This document shows positions 17,877-26,071 of a stretch of DNA of 46,448 nt, piece after piece (position 1 is the stretch's first letter; the number at the start of each line of letters is the position of its first letter). Location of the stretch: positions 1-46,448 of the forward strand of contig DAOSSA010000019.1 of the NCBI GenBank assembly GCA_035376985.1, given 5' to 3'. Source of the stretch: Brevifilum sp029548365 (GTDB lineage: Bacteria > Chloroflexota > Anaerolineae > Anaerolineales > Anaerolineaceae). The translations under genes were made by a program, and so were the position numbers. The notes under the pieces were generated by a model. It had not been told where the DNA came from and searched no databases. It worked only from the letters and a program-made list of their open reading frames with translations.

Positions 17877-18098
17877 AAACCCATTCCTAATTTGAAAAAT
17901 CAAGTGTTTTGGAAGAATAGCACATTGCAGGTTAAAAGTCAAAATCTTAACAGGTATCGCCACTGAAAAGCATCAGACACGCATAGCGAGTTGAAAGAAT
18001 CATCAACTATCCTGCAAATGATTTTGCAGATAATGACCTAATGCAAGGCTTTGGAAAATTTAGTGTTATTTTCCCCTGTGCAGGGCGTTTATTTTTGC

Positions 18099-20276
18099 TT
18101 ATGAAAAGCGAGATTTAACCAAGATTACGCTGACAGCACCCAGTAAACTCAAACCACCTGCAGCGCCAACGATGATAAAAATCCAGCGGATATTCTGGAT
18201 TGGCAACGCATCGTCCTCGTCGATATCCGTCCCCGTTGCTGGGGTTTCAATTTCAGGAGAGGGCGTTAGGGTTGGGGGTGATGTTGTTCCTGGCAGTGGG
18301 TACCCTTCAGCATCCTGGGAGCTTTCCAATTGTGTGGGTTGCGGCGTCTCCATGTCCGGGTAGGCAATATCAGGGAAAAGATCACTATCGTCGATTGGAT
18401 AAGTGATTGATCCGGACGTTGGGCTAAGGCTGCGTATCGGAGTTGGATAGGTTATCGGCGTTGATGTTCTGGGCTGGTAATAGCTTGTTGGCGTTGGGTA
18501 TCGGTAATAGGGCGTTGATGTATAATAATAGAAAGGGGTACGCGTGTGAGTGGGGGTCGCTGTGATCGTTGGCGTGGATGTAGGGGTATTCGTTTTTGTT
18601 GCTGTTGGGGTGGCGGTAGCTGTTAAAACGCTTACCGGGCCATGGGTTTCGATTGAATTACCGAGATTATCGATCACCTCAAGTTTATAATAGTAAGTTC
18701 TGGCAAAAGAAGAGATCTTGTTGTCTGTGTACTGGTAAATACCGCCAATGTAAATATCGCCAATGGCAGATATCTGAGAAGAGATTCGGGCATAGGGGCC
18801 ATCTTCTGAATCGGCCCGCAATATGTAAAAACCCTGAACATTGATTTCACTGCTTGTGGTCCAATTGATTATGTTATTAACACCGTCAAATCCCGCTTTG
18901 AATACGGATAGGGTAATCCCATCAATGACGGGCAAGCCGACGACAAAGGGAGTAAAGCTCAGGTCACTGGATAATGCTGGTCGACCGCTGTTGTCAATGA
19001 CAACCCGGATTTCTTTTTGATCAAGGCGGCAGGTTGTTTCCTGTCCGGAAGCGCCGCCAGCGCCTGGTCCTTTGGGCGCCTGCCCGCTGGGGTTCCAGCC
19101 GTCAGTCGCCATGGTGGCAGGATCATACCAGAGAAGTGGGTATTTCGTGCTGTCGGTTCCGCCACAAAACGGGTCAGATTCGATTTGACTGACGCAGTTA
19201 GGGTTGAGATTGTAGCTTAATGCCAGTGTCAGGTTGGCGGCAACCGCATTTTCTACCAGGAAAACATCGTAAAAATTCGAACAGGGCTTGATTTCTAAAC
19301 TTCCGTTTTTGTTAAAGGGAATGTTTTCGGAAGCACCCTGACCGTGGTTAACGATGATGATGTTAAAATCATCACCGGAAGTATGCATTGCGCCAATTTC
19401 CCCGTCAAATGCGTAGGACATTGTTGAAGTCACCGCCAGGCGCTGGGCTTCAACCCCAGGTTGTTCAGAGGATTGTGAGATTATTGCGCCCAGGCGTTTC
19501 CCGTCAGAGACCACACATTGATCAGCGTTGGCTGTCGCTAAACGGTCTACCCCCCAGAAGTTATGGTTGGCTGTTCCATTGTTGTTGCAATTGACCTGGT
19601 CACCAGATCCGTTGTTGATGATATTGTTGGCATAAATATTGACTGTGCCAGCGCCTTCACCGAGGCTGCGGAAGACCGCATAGTTCTCATTATTGATGAT
19701 GTGGTTAAAAGCTACAATCACTTCGCCAGTGTTGTTATGAATGTCGATGGCATGGTTCCCATAGGCGAGGGTATTGTGCTCGATTGACACCGGTTTTGAG
19801 CTGTTGATCTCAATCAGGGTGCGTGAAGGATTAAGGCAGCTCCCATCGTTGATTGTCAGGTTAGTAAGGTATCCCCCCTTAGTGATTTTAAGCATTGGGT
19901 TAGAACAGTCGGTGCCCGAATAGGAGATCAATGCCTGCTCATGACCCCGGATATGCACTTCTTTGTCGATTAACACCGTATGGCTTTTTACCTTGTATTG
20001 CTTAAGGATCCGGATTTCAGCGCCTTGATTGGCAGCAAGCACTGCTTTACGCAATCCTGTGCCGATGCCATCTTCGCCATCTTCATCAGAATTGAAGTAG
20101 CAGGGTGTGAAGGTGCCGCAATCATCGGATGTGTTTGCCACATAGATCACTTCAGCAGGTTCTTCCTGAGGCATTGATTGGCGGGAATCGGCCGCGAGGG
20201 TTGAACTCGCTGTGAAAGAAAACAGGGTCGTAAACGAAAGGAGAAGCAGTACAAATAACCGAAATAATTTTTGCAT
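18099..20276 (-). CDS. surface-anchored beta-helix protein with Thr/Pro-rich stalk
   Basis: 725 aa. Layout: signal peptide (residues 1-29, ending SSTLAADS); a CSLREA-like region (VIYVANTSDDCG, then RKAVLAANQGAEIRI); right-handed parallel beta-helix repeats with Asn ladders (about 100-235); a unique domain (about 260-430) with paired cysteines; an Fn3-like domain (INWTTSSEINVQGFYILRAD, about 460-550); a Thr/Pro-rich stalk (TATPTATKTNTPTSTPT and Tyr-rich repeats, about 555-690); and one C-terminal membrane helix followed by KSRFS. It is therefore an extracellular, membrane-tethered protein, probably involved in adhesion or polysaccharide interaction; no catalytic site is evident. Such TP-rich anchored proteins are frequent in Anaerolineae. 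It is monocistronic. Confidence 0.78.
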   Translation of the reverse strand: MQKLFRLFVLLLLSFTTLFSFTASSTLAADSRQSMPQEEPAEVIYVANTSDDCGTFTPCYFNSDEDGEDGIGTGLRKAVLAANQGAEIRILKQYKVKSHTVLIDKEVHIRGHEQALISYSGTDCSNPMLKITKGGYLTNLTINDGSCLNPSRTLIEINSSKPVSIEHNTLAYGNHAIDIHNNTGEVIVAFNHIINNENYAVFRSLGEGAGTVNIYANNIINNGSGDQVNCNNNGTANHNFWGVDRLATANADQCVVSDGKRLGAIISQSSEQPGVEAQRLAVTSTMSYAFDGEIGAMHTSGDDFNIIIVNHGQGASENIPFNKNGSLEIKPCSNFYDVFLVENAVAANLTLALSYNLNPNCVSQIESDPFCGGTDSTKYPLLWYDPATMATDGWNPSGQAPKGPGAGGASGQETTCRLDQKEIRVVIDNSGRPALSSDLSFTPFVVGLPVIDGITLSVFKAGFDGVNNIINWTTSSEINVQGFYILRADSEDGPYARISSQISAIGDIYIGGIYQYTDNKISSFARTYYYKLEVIDNLGNSIETHGPVSVLTATATPTATKTNTPTSTPTITATPTHTRTPFYYYTSTPYYRYPTPTSYYQPRTSTPITYPTPIRSLSPTSGSITYPIDDSDLFPDIAYPDMETPQPTQLESSQDAEGYPLPGTTSPPTLTPSPEIETPATGTDIDEDDALPIQNIRWIFIIVGAAGGLSLLGAVSVILVKSRFS

Positions 20277-20307
20277 GGTAGAAGTCGCTCTTTGTATACC
20301 TGGCTTT

Positions 20308-20313
20308 ATTATA
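20308..20313 (-). promoter_or_regulatory. -10 box of the beta-helix gene
   Basis: TATAAT on the minus strand, 32 bp before the start codon. No convincing -35 is seen. Confidence 0.4.
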
Positions 20314-20471
20314 CCATTTGATGAACAGGATATCGTTTGCCTTGCAATGGTTGATTTTACCGCCCCTGGGCTGAGCGGTTCGTTTAGCTGAAGGGTTGTG
20401 ATAAAGAGCGAGTGATCGAGTATGATAATGAATAATTGACGAGTCTTTGAACTGAACGGTTTGGAGTATTG

Positions 20472-21350
20472 ATGATCAAGACCATCCTTGGCGCGGTCAA
20501 ACCTTTTCGATTGCTCAGCCTTGTGATGACCTATTTATTGGGCGCAGGGCTGGTTAAGTATGTCCGGGGATTACCAGGCTGGTCATTATTAATCCAGGGT
20601 GGAATCTTCCTGATATTGATTTCCCTCAGTCTTGAATTATTATGTCTGCTGCACAGGCTGGTCGAACCTAAAAATTGGTCGGAAGGCATACAGCTAAGAG
20701 AAGTCAAGCTGACCCGGGCTGGAATTGCGGCAATCATTGCAACACTGTTAACTTTGGCGACATCCATTTTTATCCATTGGATTGTAGTGGGTGTTCTCTG
20801 GCAGGGGTTGGGTTTTTTATTGCTCACGTTATTCGCACTCTGCGTCATTTATTATCTGACTCAGGTAATTGCGTTCTTAAAGCCCTTTCTTCTATTGATA
20901 GAGATATTTTTATTTGTTGTTATCCCCCCTGCACTGGCTTTTTTTCTGAATTCGGATGAATTGCATCCTTATTTAACGTTGGTGGTCTTCAGCCTCGTTC
21001 CTGCCTACCTGGCAAATCGCCTGCTGCATGCATTGGAGAACTTCAGCCATGATCAAAAATACGAGGTTGACACACTGACCACTCGTATTGGCTGGGAGAA
21101 TGCCATGGTTATCCACAATGTCCTGATATTGTTAACCTATTTCCTGGTGGGCTTAAGCGCTGTATGGGGCTTGCACTGGTTCATTATCTGGCCCGTATTT
21201 TTAACTCTGCCTATTGGTTTGCTGGAAATCTGGTTGATGGAGAGAGTCCGCGGCGGGATGAAACCACTATGGGGTGCCATGCGGTTTGCTGCAGGCAGTG
21301 TTTTCTTTGTTCCTGTTTACCTGATCGCGTTTGCTTTTTGGATCCGTTAG
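20472..21350 (+). CDS. UbiA-like membrane prenyltransferase homolog, degenerate first Asp motif
   Basis: 292 aa from ATG 20472 (GGAG 5 bp upstream); TTG 20469 is an in-frame alternative. About eight to nine membrane helices. The second aspartate-rich region is recognisable in NFSHDQKYEVDTLTTRIGWENAM, which aligns with the DxxxD..TL..rlG motif of UbiA enzymes such as MenA and chlorophyll synthase. The first motif, NDxxD near residue 60, is not seen: that part reads LELLCLLHRLVEPKNW. It is probably a divergent UbiA-superfamily protein whose substrate or activity cannot be inferred. The peroxiredoxin gene starts 85 bp downstream. Confidence 0.6.
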   Translation: MIKTILGAVKPFRLLSLVMTYLLGAGLVKYVRGLPGWSLLIQGGIFLILISLSLELLCLLHRLVEPKNWSEGIQLREVKLTRAGIAAIIATLLTLATSIFIHWIVVGVLWQGLGFLLLTLFALCVIYYLTQVIAFLKPFLLLIEIFLFVVIPPALAFFLNSDELHPYLTLVVFSLVPAYLANRLLHALENFSHDQKYEVDTLTTRIGWENAMVIHNVLILLTYFLVGLSAVWGLHWFIIWPVFLTLPIGLLEIWLMERVRGGMKPLWGAMRFAAGSVFFVPVYLIAFAFWIR

Positions 21351-21435
21351 GGGGCAGCGAAAAATGAAAAACAGGGCACAATTATTGTTATAATCGTGAT
21401 TGTTGATGTGAAAAAACATTAAAAGGAGTGTAACT

Positions 21436-21897
21436 ATGATACGATCAGCAGGTGAACGAGCCCCTGAATTTGAATTAATGGATGATGAAGGCAACTTACG
21501 CAAATTATCCGACTATCGAGGGCAGACTATTGTGCTCTACTTCTACCCCCGCGACAATACGCCAGGATGCACCAAGCAAGCGTGTTCATTCAGAGATGCA
21601 TATGCAGACTTTCGTGAGGCGGGTGTTGAAGTCATCGGCATCAGCCCGGATAGTGAGCAATCGCACGCGAAATTTAAATCAAAACATGAATTGCCCTTCA
21701 CCTTGCTCGCTGATACCGACCGCAGCGTTTGTAAAGCCTATGGGGTATGGGGACCAAAGAAAATGGCTGGTCGCGAATACGAGGGCGTGTATCGGACAAC
21801 CTTTGTTATCGACCCGGATGGGGTGATTAAAAAGGTGTTCGAGAAGGTAAAGCCTGCTGATCATAGCCAGGAAGTTTTGGCTGCTGTCAGGGCTTGA
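21436..21897 (+). CDS. bcp: thioredoxin-dependent thiol peroxidase (Bcp/PrxQ)
   Basis: 153 aa, standard for the BCP/PrxQ branch of peroxiredoxins, which reduce H2O2 and alkyl hydroperoxides in the cytoplasm. Seen: LYFYPRDNTPGCTKQACSFRD with peroxidatic Cys45 and resolving Cys50 five residues later, as in PrxQ enzymes; IGISPDSEQSHAKF; LPFTLLADTD; and the Arg in GVYRTTFVIDPDG. All catalytic residues are intact. The ATG has an AAAAGGAGTG ribosome-binding site. It is followed by an AACAGCAC/GTGCTGTT inverted repeat (about 21906-21968) of uncertain meaning. Confidence 0.95.
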   Translation: MIRSAGERAPEFELMDDEGNLRKLSDYRGQTIVLYFYPRDNTPGCTKQACSFRDAYADFREAGVEVIGISPDSEQSHAKFKSKHELPFTLLADTDRSVCKAYGVWGPKKMAGREYEGVYRTTFVIDPDGVIKKVFEKVKPADHSQEVLAAVRA

Positions 21898-21974
21898 GCG
21901 GTTTTTAACAGCACGTTTTTCCCATAGGGGTAAATTGCTCGGCATGGATGTTTTCCTTGTGTGCTGTTACCAAA

Positions 21975-22009
21975 TAAAAAATGCTGTCTGAAAAAATATC
22001 AGGCAGCAT
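21975..22009 (-). terminator. Rho-independent terminator of the rsfS/thpR operon
   Basis: ATGCTGTCTGA (21981-21991) pairs with TCAGGCAGCAT (21999-22009) over 11 bp with one G-U. In the minus direction it is followed by a T-run (complement of AAAAA at 21976-21980). It lies about 100 bp past the rsfS stop. Confidence 0.8.
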
Positions 22010-22105
22010 TCTGATTTAACCAGCGCGTGGAATAACATTGCAGAATTAATCTAAGGGGCGCAAGAGGTTCAGATCAGGCCAAGGCTGACAAACAGGGGAG
22101 TTCGA

Positions 22106-22450
22106 TTACATCAAACGCAGGACTACATTACCCTCAGACCACAATTCCTCCAGGCGGTAATAGTTCCGTTGTAGCGGAGAAAACAAATGTACGACCACAT
22201 CGCCATAATCGAGCACAATCCAGCCTGCACTTGACCTTCCTTCCGGTTGGGCAGTTCTGTGGAAATGGGTTTTTATTTCCCGCACCAGTCCGCTGCTAAG
22301 GCTTTGCAGCATGCGGTTGCTGGATCCGCTGACGATTACAAAATAATCTGTAAATGACGCTATTTCTTTGATATCTAAAACGAGAATGTCTTCCCCCTTT
22401 TTACTTTCGAGAAAATGTGCAATTTCTCTTGCTAATGATATTGATTCCAG
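22106..22450 (-). CDS. rsfS: ribosome silencing factor RsfS (Iojap/DUF143), apparent CTG start
   Basis: 114 aa when read from CTG at 22450-22448. RsfS binds uL14 on the 50S subunit and blocks joining with 30S in poor growth. Seen: SISLAREIAHFLESKKGED, ILVLDIKEIASFTDYFVIVSG, SNRMLQSLSSGLVREI and WIVLDYGDVVVHLFSPLQRNYYRLEELW, all hallmarks and full length. No ATG, GTG or TTG exists in frame before the internal ATG at 22312, which would remove the first 46 residues including the conserved TDYFVI. A ribosome-binding site (GTGAGGTGA) lies 3-8 bp before CTG. The in-frame stop is at 22456-22454, so the start must lie in 22313-22453. thpR lies 37 bp upstream on the same strand. Confidence 0.85.
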   Translation of the reverse strand: MESISLAREIAHFLESKKGEDILVLDIKEIASFTDYFVIVSGSSNRMLQSLSSGLVREIKTHFHRTAQPEGRSSAGWIVLDYGDVVVHLFSPLQRNYYRLEELWSEGNVVLRLM

Positions 22451-22487
22451 ATGTCACCTCACTTTGCTAAATATTTTTCTTGTTAAA

Positions 22488-23066
22488 TTATACTTGATTC
22501 AGCGGAACTGAAAACAGGGTTGTGTAAATGGGACCAGAAGGCGTTAACACGCTTTGGAAAAGTTGAACACGGTCAATGTTGAACAAACCCAGGGAATCAA
22601 CCCTGAACTGGGAGAGCGTTCTACCGATCGTCTTTATAGAGGCAGTGTCAGTGTTTCTGCGCAACCTGGCGATGGTCAGGTGGGGCGAAAAAGGCCGGCC
22701 TTCGCGTTGAATGTCAAGGTTGGCCAGGTTCTGGTCAAGCATGTTGTGCATTGCAATCAGGGGTTCACCTCCAGTAACACCCAGCCAGATTACTCGGGGA
22801 TTGGTGTTGTTGGGATACATGCCCAATCCACCAATTTCCAGCAAAAAGGGAGCCTGATGAACGAGAGATTGACTCAGCACCTTCGCAATTTCTTCGATTT
22901 TTTCTTGTTTGGTCTCGCCAATGAATTTGATGGTCAGGTGGAGATTTTCGGAATCAACCCATTTTACCGCAGTTGGCGATGTTTTGCTCTGTAAATAGTC
23001 TGTAATCTCAGCAATCTTAACACGGATGTTTTGCGGAATCTCAACGGCAATAAAAATGCGCATCAT
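22488..23066 (-). CDS. thpR: RNA 2',3'-cyclic phosphodiesterase ThpR (2H phosphoesterase)
   Basis: 192 aa. Two HxT motifs, as required in the 2H family: HLTIKF (His43-Thr45) and HLTIAR (His129-Thr131), separated by about 85 residues. The N-terminus MRIFIAVEIP and the motif FSPHLTIARLRR are typical of ThpR/LigT, which opens 2',3'-cyclic phosphates to 2'-phosphates (or ligates 2'-5' in older descriptions). It is a cytoplasmic RNA-repair or turnover enzyme. It is followed by rsfS on the same strand after 37 bp, so the two likely form an operon. Two adjacent ATGs are available at 23066 and 23063; the ribosome-binding site AAAGG suits the first. Confidence 0.9.
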   Translation of the reverse strand: MMRIFIAVEIPQNIRVKIAEITDYLQSKTSPTAVKWVDSENLHLTIKFIGETKQEKIEEIAKVLSQSLVHQAPFLLEIGGLGMYPNNTNPRVIWLGVTGGEPLIAMHNMLDQNLANLDIQREGRPFSPHLTIARLRRNTDTASIKTIGRTLSQFRVDSLGLFNIDRVQLFQSVLTPSGPIYTTLFSVPLNQV

Positions 23067-23170
23067 CTGATTGACCTTTTTTTAACTTGATCTTGCTAAA
23101 AGATTACCATAGGATGGAATTTCTACACAATTGATTTTTTTCCCCCCTATCCAATGTTTCCAAAACATGG

Positions 23171-23176
23171 TATAAA
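23171..23176 (+). promoter_or_regulatory. -10 box of the 6S RNA candidate
   Basis: TATAAA about 7 bp before the predicted RNA start at 23184. I do not see a good -35 hexamer. Confidence 0.5.
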
Positions 23177-23183
23177 TTATTTA

Positions 23184-23358
23184 CCCTGCTGTGCTCGTGA
23201 TGCAGCAAACACGTTTTGGGCCAACACCAATTATAAGCGTCGGAACTCTGGTCAGTTACGCGATAGACTCCGCGTCAAGGCGAACCTGACGGGTACGGCG
23301 AACCTGTTTCAACAGGTTCAAAACTCAGCAGCACACGGTATGGCGGGGTTGTTTTTTA
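23184..23358 (+). ncRNA. ssrS: candidate 6S RNA
   Basis: A non-coding region of about 175 nt that folds like 6S RNA, the RNA that mimics an open promoter and sequesters RNA polymerase. The 5' CCCTGCTGTGCTCGTG pairs with 3' CGGTATGGCGGGG as a long closing stem rich in G-U. The centre (23215-23250) is largely unpaired. The apical stem is GTCAG/CTGAC (23251-23255, 23286-23290) with ACGCG/CGCGT inside. On the 3' side of the central bubble, a small hairpin GAACCTG-TTTCAA-CAGGTTC (23300-23319) matches the hairpin seen at this place in known 6S RNAs. A T-tract (23351-23356) follows. RNase P RNA and SRP RNA hallmarks are absent. Function not proven. Confidence 0.75.
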
Positions 23359-23716
23359 ATTATTTTCTCCAACAAAAACAACTTCCGATAAACACGCTAT
23401 GACCATGTTGGTAAACGAAGCGATAATTCGTCGAACCAAGAATTGCTGGTTGGTTCTGAAATCGTCAGAAGGATGTATGTTGTTGGCATCTTGCCACTCA
23501 ACAGGTGTCATCAATCAAAACTCACCCTTTTTGTCTAATCACCGATAGCTGACCTGTAACAGGACAGGGCACAGGCTCATTTTATTTTTCGCCTGGGTTA
23601 TAATTCCTGACGTCCTTTCAGACTTTGATTCCGCTGGTATTTTATTTTTACAAATTAAGCCCGGAGCGGAAAAAATTGAAAGCCACTCAGGTATAGTTAA
23701 CATCGCTGAGAGATTG
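23359..23716. other. non-coding gap between the 6S RNA candidate and a lipoprotein gene
   Basis: About 360 bp without a convincing gene on either strand; open frames here lack ribosome-binding sites and recognisable content. No terminator or repeat stands out. Confidence 0.6.
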
Positions 23717-24379
23717 ATGATGAAAAAAATAATTTTGTGCTTCTTATGCTGCCTTCCATTCCTGGCGGGGTGTTTGGGTGAAACCCTGACTGCTGACACA
23801 CTGCCCTGGGTAGGCGACGAGCCGATTCTATTTATGGACGACTTTTCAGGGCAAACCGGTGGATGGCACACCCAGGAAGACCGGTTGAGCTTCGTCGGGT
23901 ATACACAGGAGGGTTTCAGGCTTTGGGTTGACCTGCCGAATTACCAGGTGTGGAGCGTACCGGGACTTAATTTTCGGGATGTCAATATTTATTCACGGGT
24001 ACAAAAAATTGGCGGGGAAAGCGATAATTTATTTGGACTTGTGTGTCGTTACCAGGGTGAAGAAAATTATTATGCGTTTTTAATCAGTTCGGATGGGTAT
24101 TACGGAATATTTAAAAAACAAGCCGGTATCCAAAGCCTGCTGGGCATGGAGCAAATGGGTTTTTCTGAAATTATCAACCGGGATGATGCTGCGAATGAGA
24201 TCCTGGTCGTCTGCCAGGACGATCAACTGGCATTATTTGTTAATGAGGTTGAACTTTTCCAGGTCAGAGATGCTACCTTCTCTTACGGTGATATTGGCAT
24301 GATTGCTGGAACCCGGGCTGAACCTGGGGCTGACGTCCTGTTTGATTATTTAATCGTCATGAAGTCTTCACGAAGATGA
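23717..24379 (+). CDS. lipoprotein with a laminin-G/3-keto-disaccharide-hydrolase-like fold
   Basis: 220 aa from ATG 23717 (a TTG and a second ATG lie on either side). The signal MMKKIILCFLCCLPFLAGC has a lipobox at Cys19. The mature part has the pattern FMDDFSG..GGWHTQEDR, then alternating strands with GLVCRYQGEENYYAFLISSDGYYGI, LLVNEVELFQVRD and GDIGMIAGT, typical of a concanavalin-like jelly roll (DUF1080/3-keto-disaccharide-hydrolase-like). No catalytic residues are certain. It is likely membrane-anchored outside the cell. Its stop overlaps the mtaB start by 4 bp (ATGA), so the two are translationally coupled although functionally unrelated. Confidence 0.75.
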   Translation: MMKKIILCFLCCLPFLAGCLGETLTADTLPWVGDEPILFMDDFSGQTGGWHTQEDRLSFVGYTQEGFRLWVDLPNYQVWSVPGLNFRDVNIYSRVQKIGGESDNLFGLVCRYQGEENYYAFLISSDGYYGIFKKQAGIQSLLGMEQMGFSEIINRDDAANEILVVCQDDQLALFVNEVELFQVRDATFSYGDIGMIAGTRAEPGADVLFDYLIVMKSSRR

Positions 24380-25662
24380 GAATTTTTTTAGATGTGATTG
24401 GCTGCCGCTTGAACCAGAGTGAGGTCGAGGGATTTGCCAACCAATTCAGAGCACTCGGATATGAGATTGTCTCATCCCCGTCTGAGGCAGACCTGGCAAT
24501 CGTCAACACCTGTACGGTGACGGGCAGAGCAGCCGCTGATTCGCGGAAAAAGCTTCGCAGGGCTAGCCGAGAAGGCGCCGGTCGGGTGGTAGCAACAGGA
24601 TGTTGGGCAACGCTTGAGTCTGAAACAGCGCTCAACCTTCCAGGCGTGACGCAAGTGATTGCAAACGCCGATAAAGAAGCCCTTGTTGCGATTTTGTTGA
24701 ATAAGTCCCGTGAGGAAATTGCTTCTTTAAAATACCGCCGAGTGCCTCTGCCCGGAGATCGAGCCAGGACGCGTGCTTTCATTAAAGTCCAGGAGGGTTG
24801 TGATAATCACTGCACCTACTGTTTGACCCGGGTAGCCAGAGGTAGCTCCCGCTCGATGGAATTATCGGAGATTCGAAAGGAGATCCAGGCAGCACTGCAG
24901 GGCGGTGCTGTAGAGGTCGTTTTAACAGGCGTGCAGTTGGGCGGTTGGGGCAGGGATTTTGTTCAACCTTTGGGTTTAAAGGATCTCATTGGTAATATCC
25001 TCGAATTGCCACGGATCACGCGCCTGCGTTTATCGTCGATTGAGCCCTGGGATTTCGACCTGGGTATGTTATCCCTGTGGAAAGACAAGCGATTGTGCCG
25101 TCAACTGCACATCCCTTTGCAATCGGGTAGCGATCACATATTGAAAAGGATGGGCAGACCAATCTCGGTGCAGGAATACCAGGATTTATTGGAGGAGGTC
25201 CGCCTTAGGATTCCCGATGTCGCCATTACAACGGACATAATCACCGGTTTTCCGGGCGAGACGGAAGCTGATTTCCAGGACACCGTAGACGTTATCAGCC
25301 AGACAGCCTATGCAGGGGGGCATGTTTTCACCTATTCGCCACGACTGGGGACCGCGGCTTACCAGATGGTAGACCGGGTGCCAGTACAATCAGCGAAGGA
25401 GCGCAACGCAATTTTACGGGATTTATTTGCCTCCAGCGGTCAGCGCTACCGGGAGGGGTTTATCGGCAGGCACCTGAAAGTGTTGTGGGAAACCAGTCAG
25501 CAACAGGAAGGGGGGCACTGGCAACTATCAGGGTTAACCGATAATTACATCAGGGTGTTCAGTGAGGCGAAAACGGATTTGTGGAACAGGATTTCAACTG
25601 TCAACCTGGATTCGCATGCGCCCAATGGGGGTGGGGTTCTTGGGCACATTGTGGATGAATAA
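24376..25662 (+). CDS. mtaB: tRNA (ct6A/t6A37) methylthiotransferase MtaB
   Basis: 428 aa radical SAM methylthiotransferase, converting t6A37 to ms2t6A37 in tRNAs reading ANN codons. Seen: N-terminal MTTase Cys residues at 10 (VIGCRLN), 46 (NTCTVTG) and 76 (ATGCWA); the radical SAM motif CDNHCTYC (Cys142, Cys146, Cys149); and GGAVEVVLTGVQLGGWG, IPLQSGSDHILKRMGR, TDIITGFPGETE, with a short TRAM-like C-terminus. The GCRLN and GVQLGGWG variants suit MtaB rather than MiaB or RimO. The start codon overlaps the stop of the upstream lipoprotein gene. Confidence 0.93.
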   Translation: MRIFLDVIGCRLNQSEVEGFANQFRALGYEIVSSPSEADLAIVNTCTVTGRAAADSRKKLRRASREGAGRVVATGCWATLESETALNLPGVTQVIANADKEALVAILLNKSREEIASLKYRRVPLPGDRARTRAFIKVQEGCDNHCTYCLTRVARGSSRSMELSEIRKEIQAALQGGAVEVVLTGVQLGGWGRDFVQPLGLKDLIGNILELPRITRLRLSSIEPWDFDLGMLSLWKDKRLCRQLHIPLQSGSDHILKRMGRPISVQEYQDLLEEVRLRIPDVAITTDIITGFPGETEADFQDTVDVISQTAYAGGHVFTYSPRLGTAAYQMVDRVPVQSAKERNAILRDLFASSGQRYREGFIGRHLKVLWETSQQQEGGHWQLSGLTDNYIRVFSEAKTDLWNRISTVNLDSHAPNGGGVLGHIVDE

Positions 25663-25744
25663 GCGCATCGTAAGCGATTGAATCCTTGACGTGAATTCAC
25701 CGTCTGATAGAATAAATCCGGTTAAGAACTTTCTACGGACAAGT

Positions 25745-25773
25745 TTGACCCTCATCCTGCCATGCGGTATAAT
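25745..25773 (+). promoter_or_regulatory. sigma-70-type promoter of the rpmH operon
   Basis: TTGACC (25745-25750) and TATAAT (25768-25773) with a 17-bp spacer, about 70 bp before rpmH: the best promoter match in the window, fitting high expression of ribosomal protein L34. Confidence 0.85.
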
Positions 25774-25844
25774 TACCGGCTGTCTTCAATACCGGTGTGT
25801 TGAGACAAAAGGCAAGAAAATAAGCAAGAAAGGACTCCGTAAGA

Positions 25845-26015
25845 ATGCCAAAGCGAACATATCAACCGAAACGTCGCCGTCGCGTGCGTGTGCATGGGTT
25901 TCGGAAACGAATGAAAACCAAAGGCGGACAGAACGTTCTGAAGCGACGTCGAGCAAAGGGACGGCAAGAACTGGCGAAAAAAGCCAATAACCACGTAAAA
26001 AAGGTCCGCTGGTAA
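25845..26015 (+). CDS. rpmH: 50S ribosomal protein L34
   Basis: 56 aa starting MPKRTYQPKRRRRVRVHGF and ending KKVRW. L34 family features are clear: the N-terminal KRTYQPKRRRR, VHGFRKRMKTKGG and VLKRRRAKGRQ. It is a basic protein of the large subunit. AGGA at about 11 bp upstream serves as the ribosome-binding site. It begins the rpmH-rnpA-yidD cluster, which is separate from dnaA here. Confidence 0.97.
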   Translation: MPKRTYQPKRRRRVRVHGFRKRMKTKGGQNVLKRRRAKGRQELAKKANNHVKKVRW

Positions 26016-26071
26016 GACGCCAGAGATGGTTTTGACACATGCTTACTGGTCCACGTTGAACAGGACGATAG

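Noticed and set aside
18480..18620. Possible CRISPR or minisatellite in the beta-helix gene
   Set aside because: The repetition is codon-level Thr/Pro bias of the stalk region, not direct repeats with spacers.
23539..23871. Minus-strand frame of 110 codons before the lipoprotein gene
   Set aside because: No ribosome-binding site, no family features, and it overlaps the signal peptide region of the plus-strand lipoprotein.
25691..25990. Open frame of 99 codons overlapping rpmH
   Set aside because: It lies over the promoter and the L34 gene in another frame and has no recognisable content; the 56-aa L34 reading is unmistakable.
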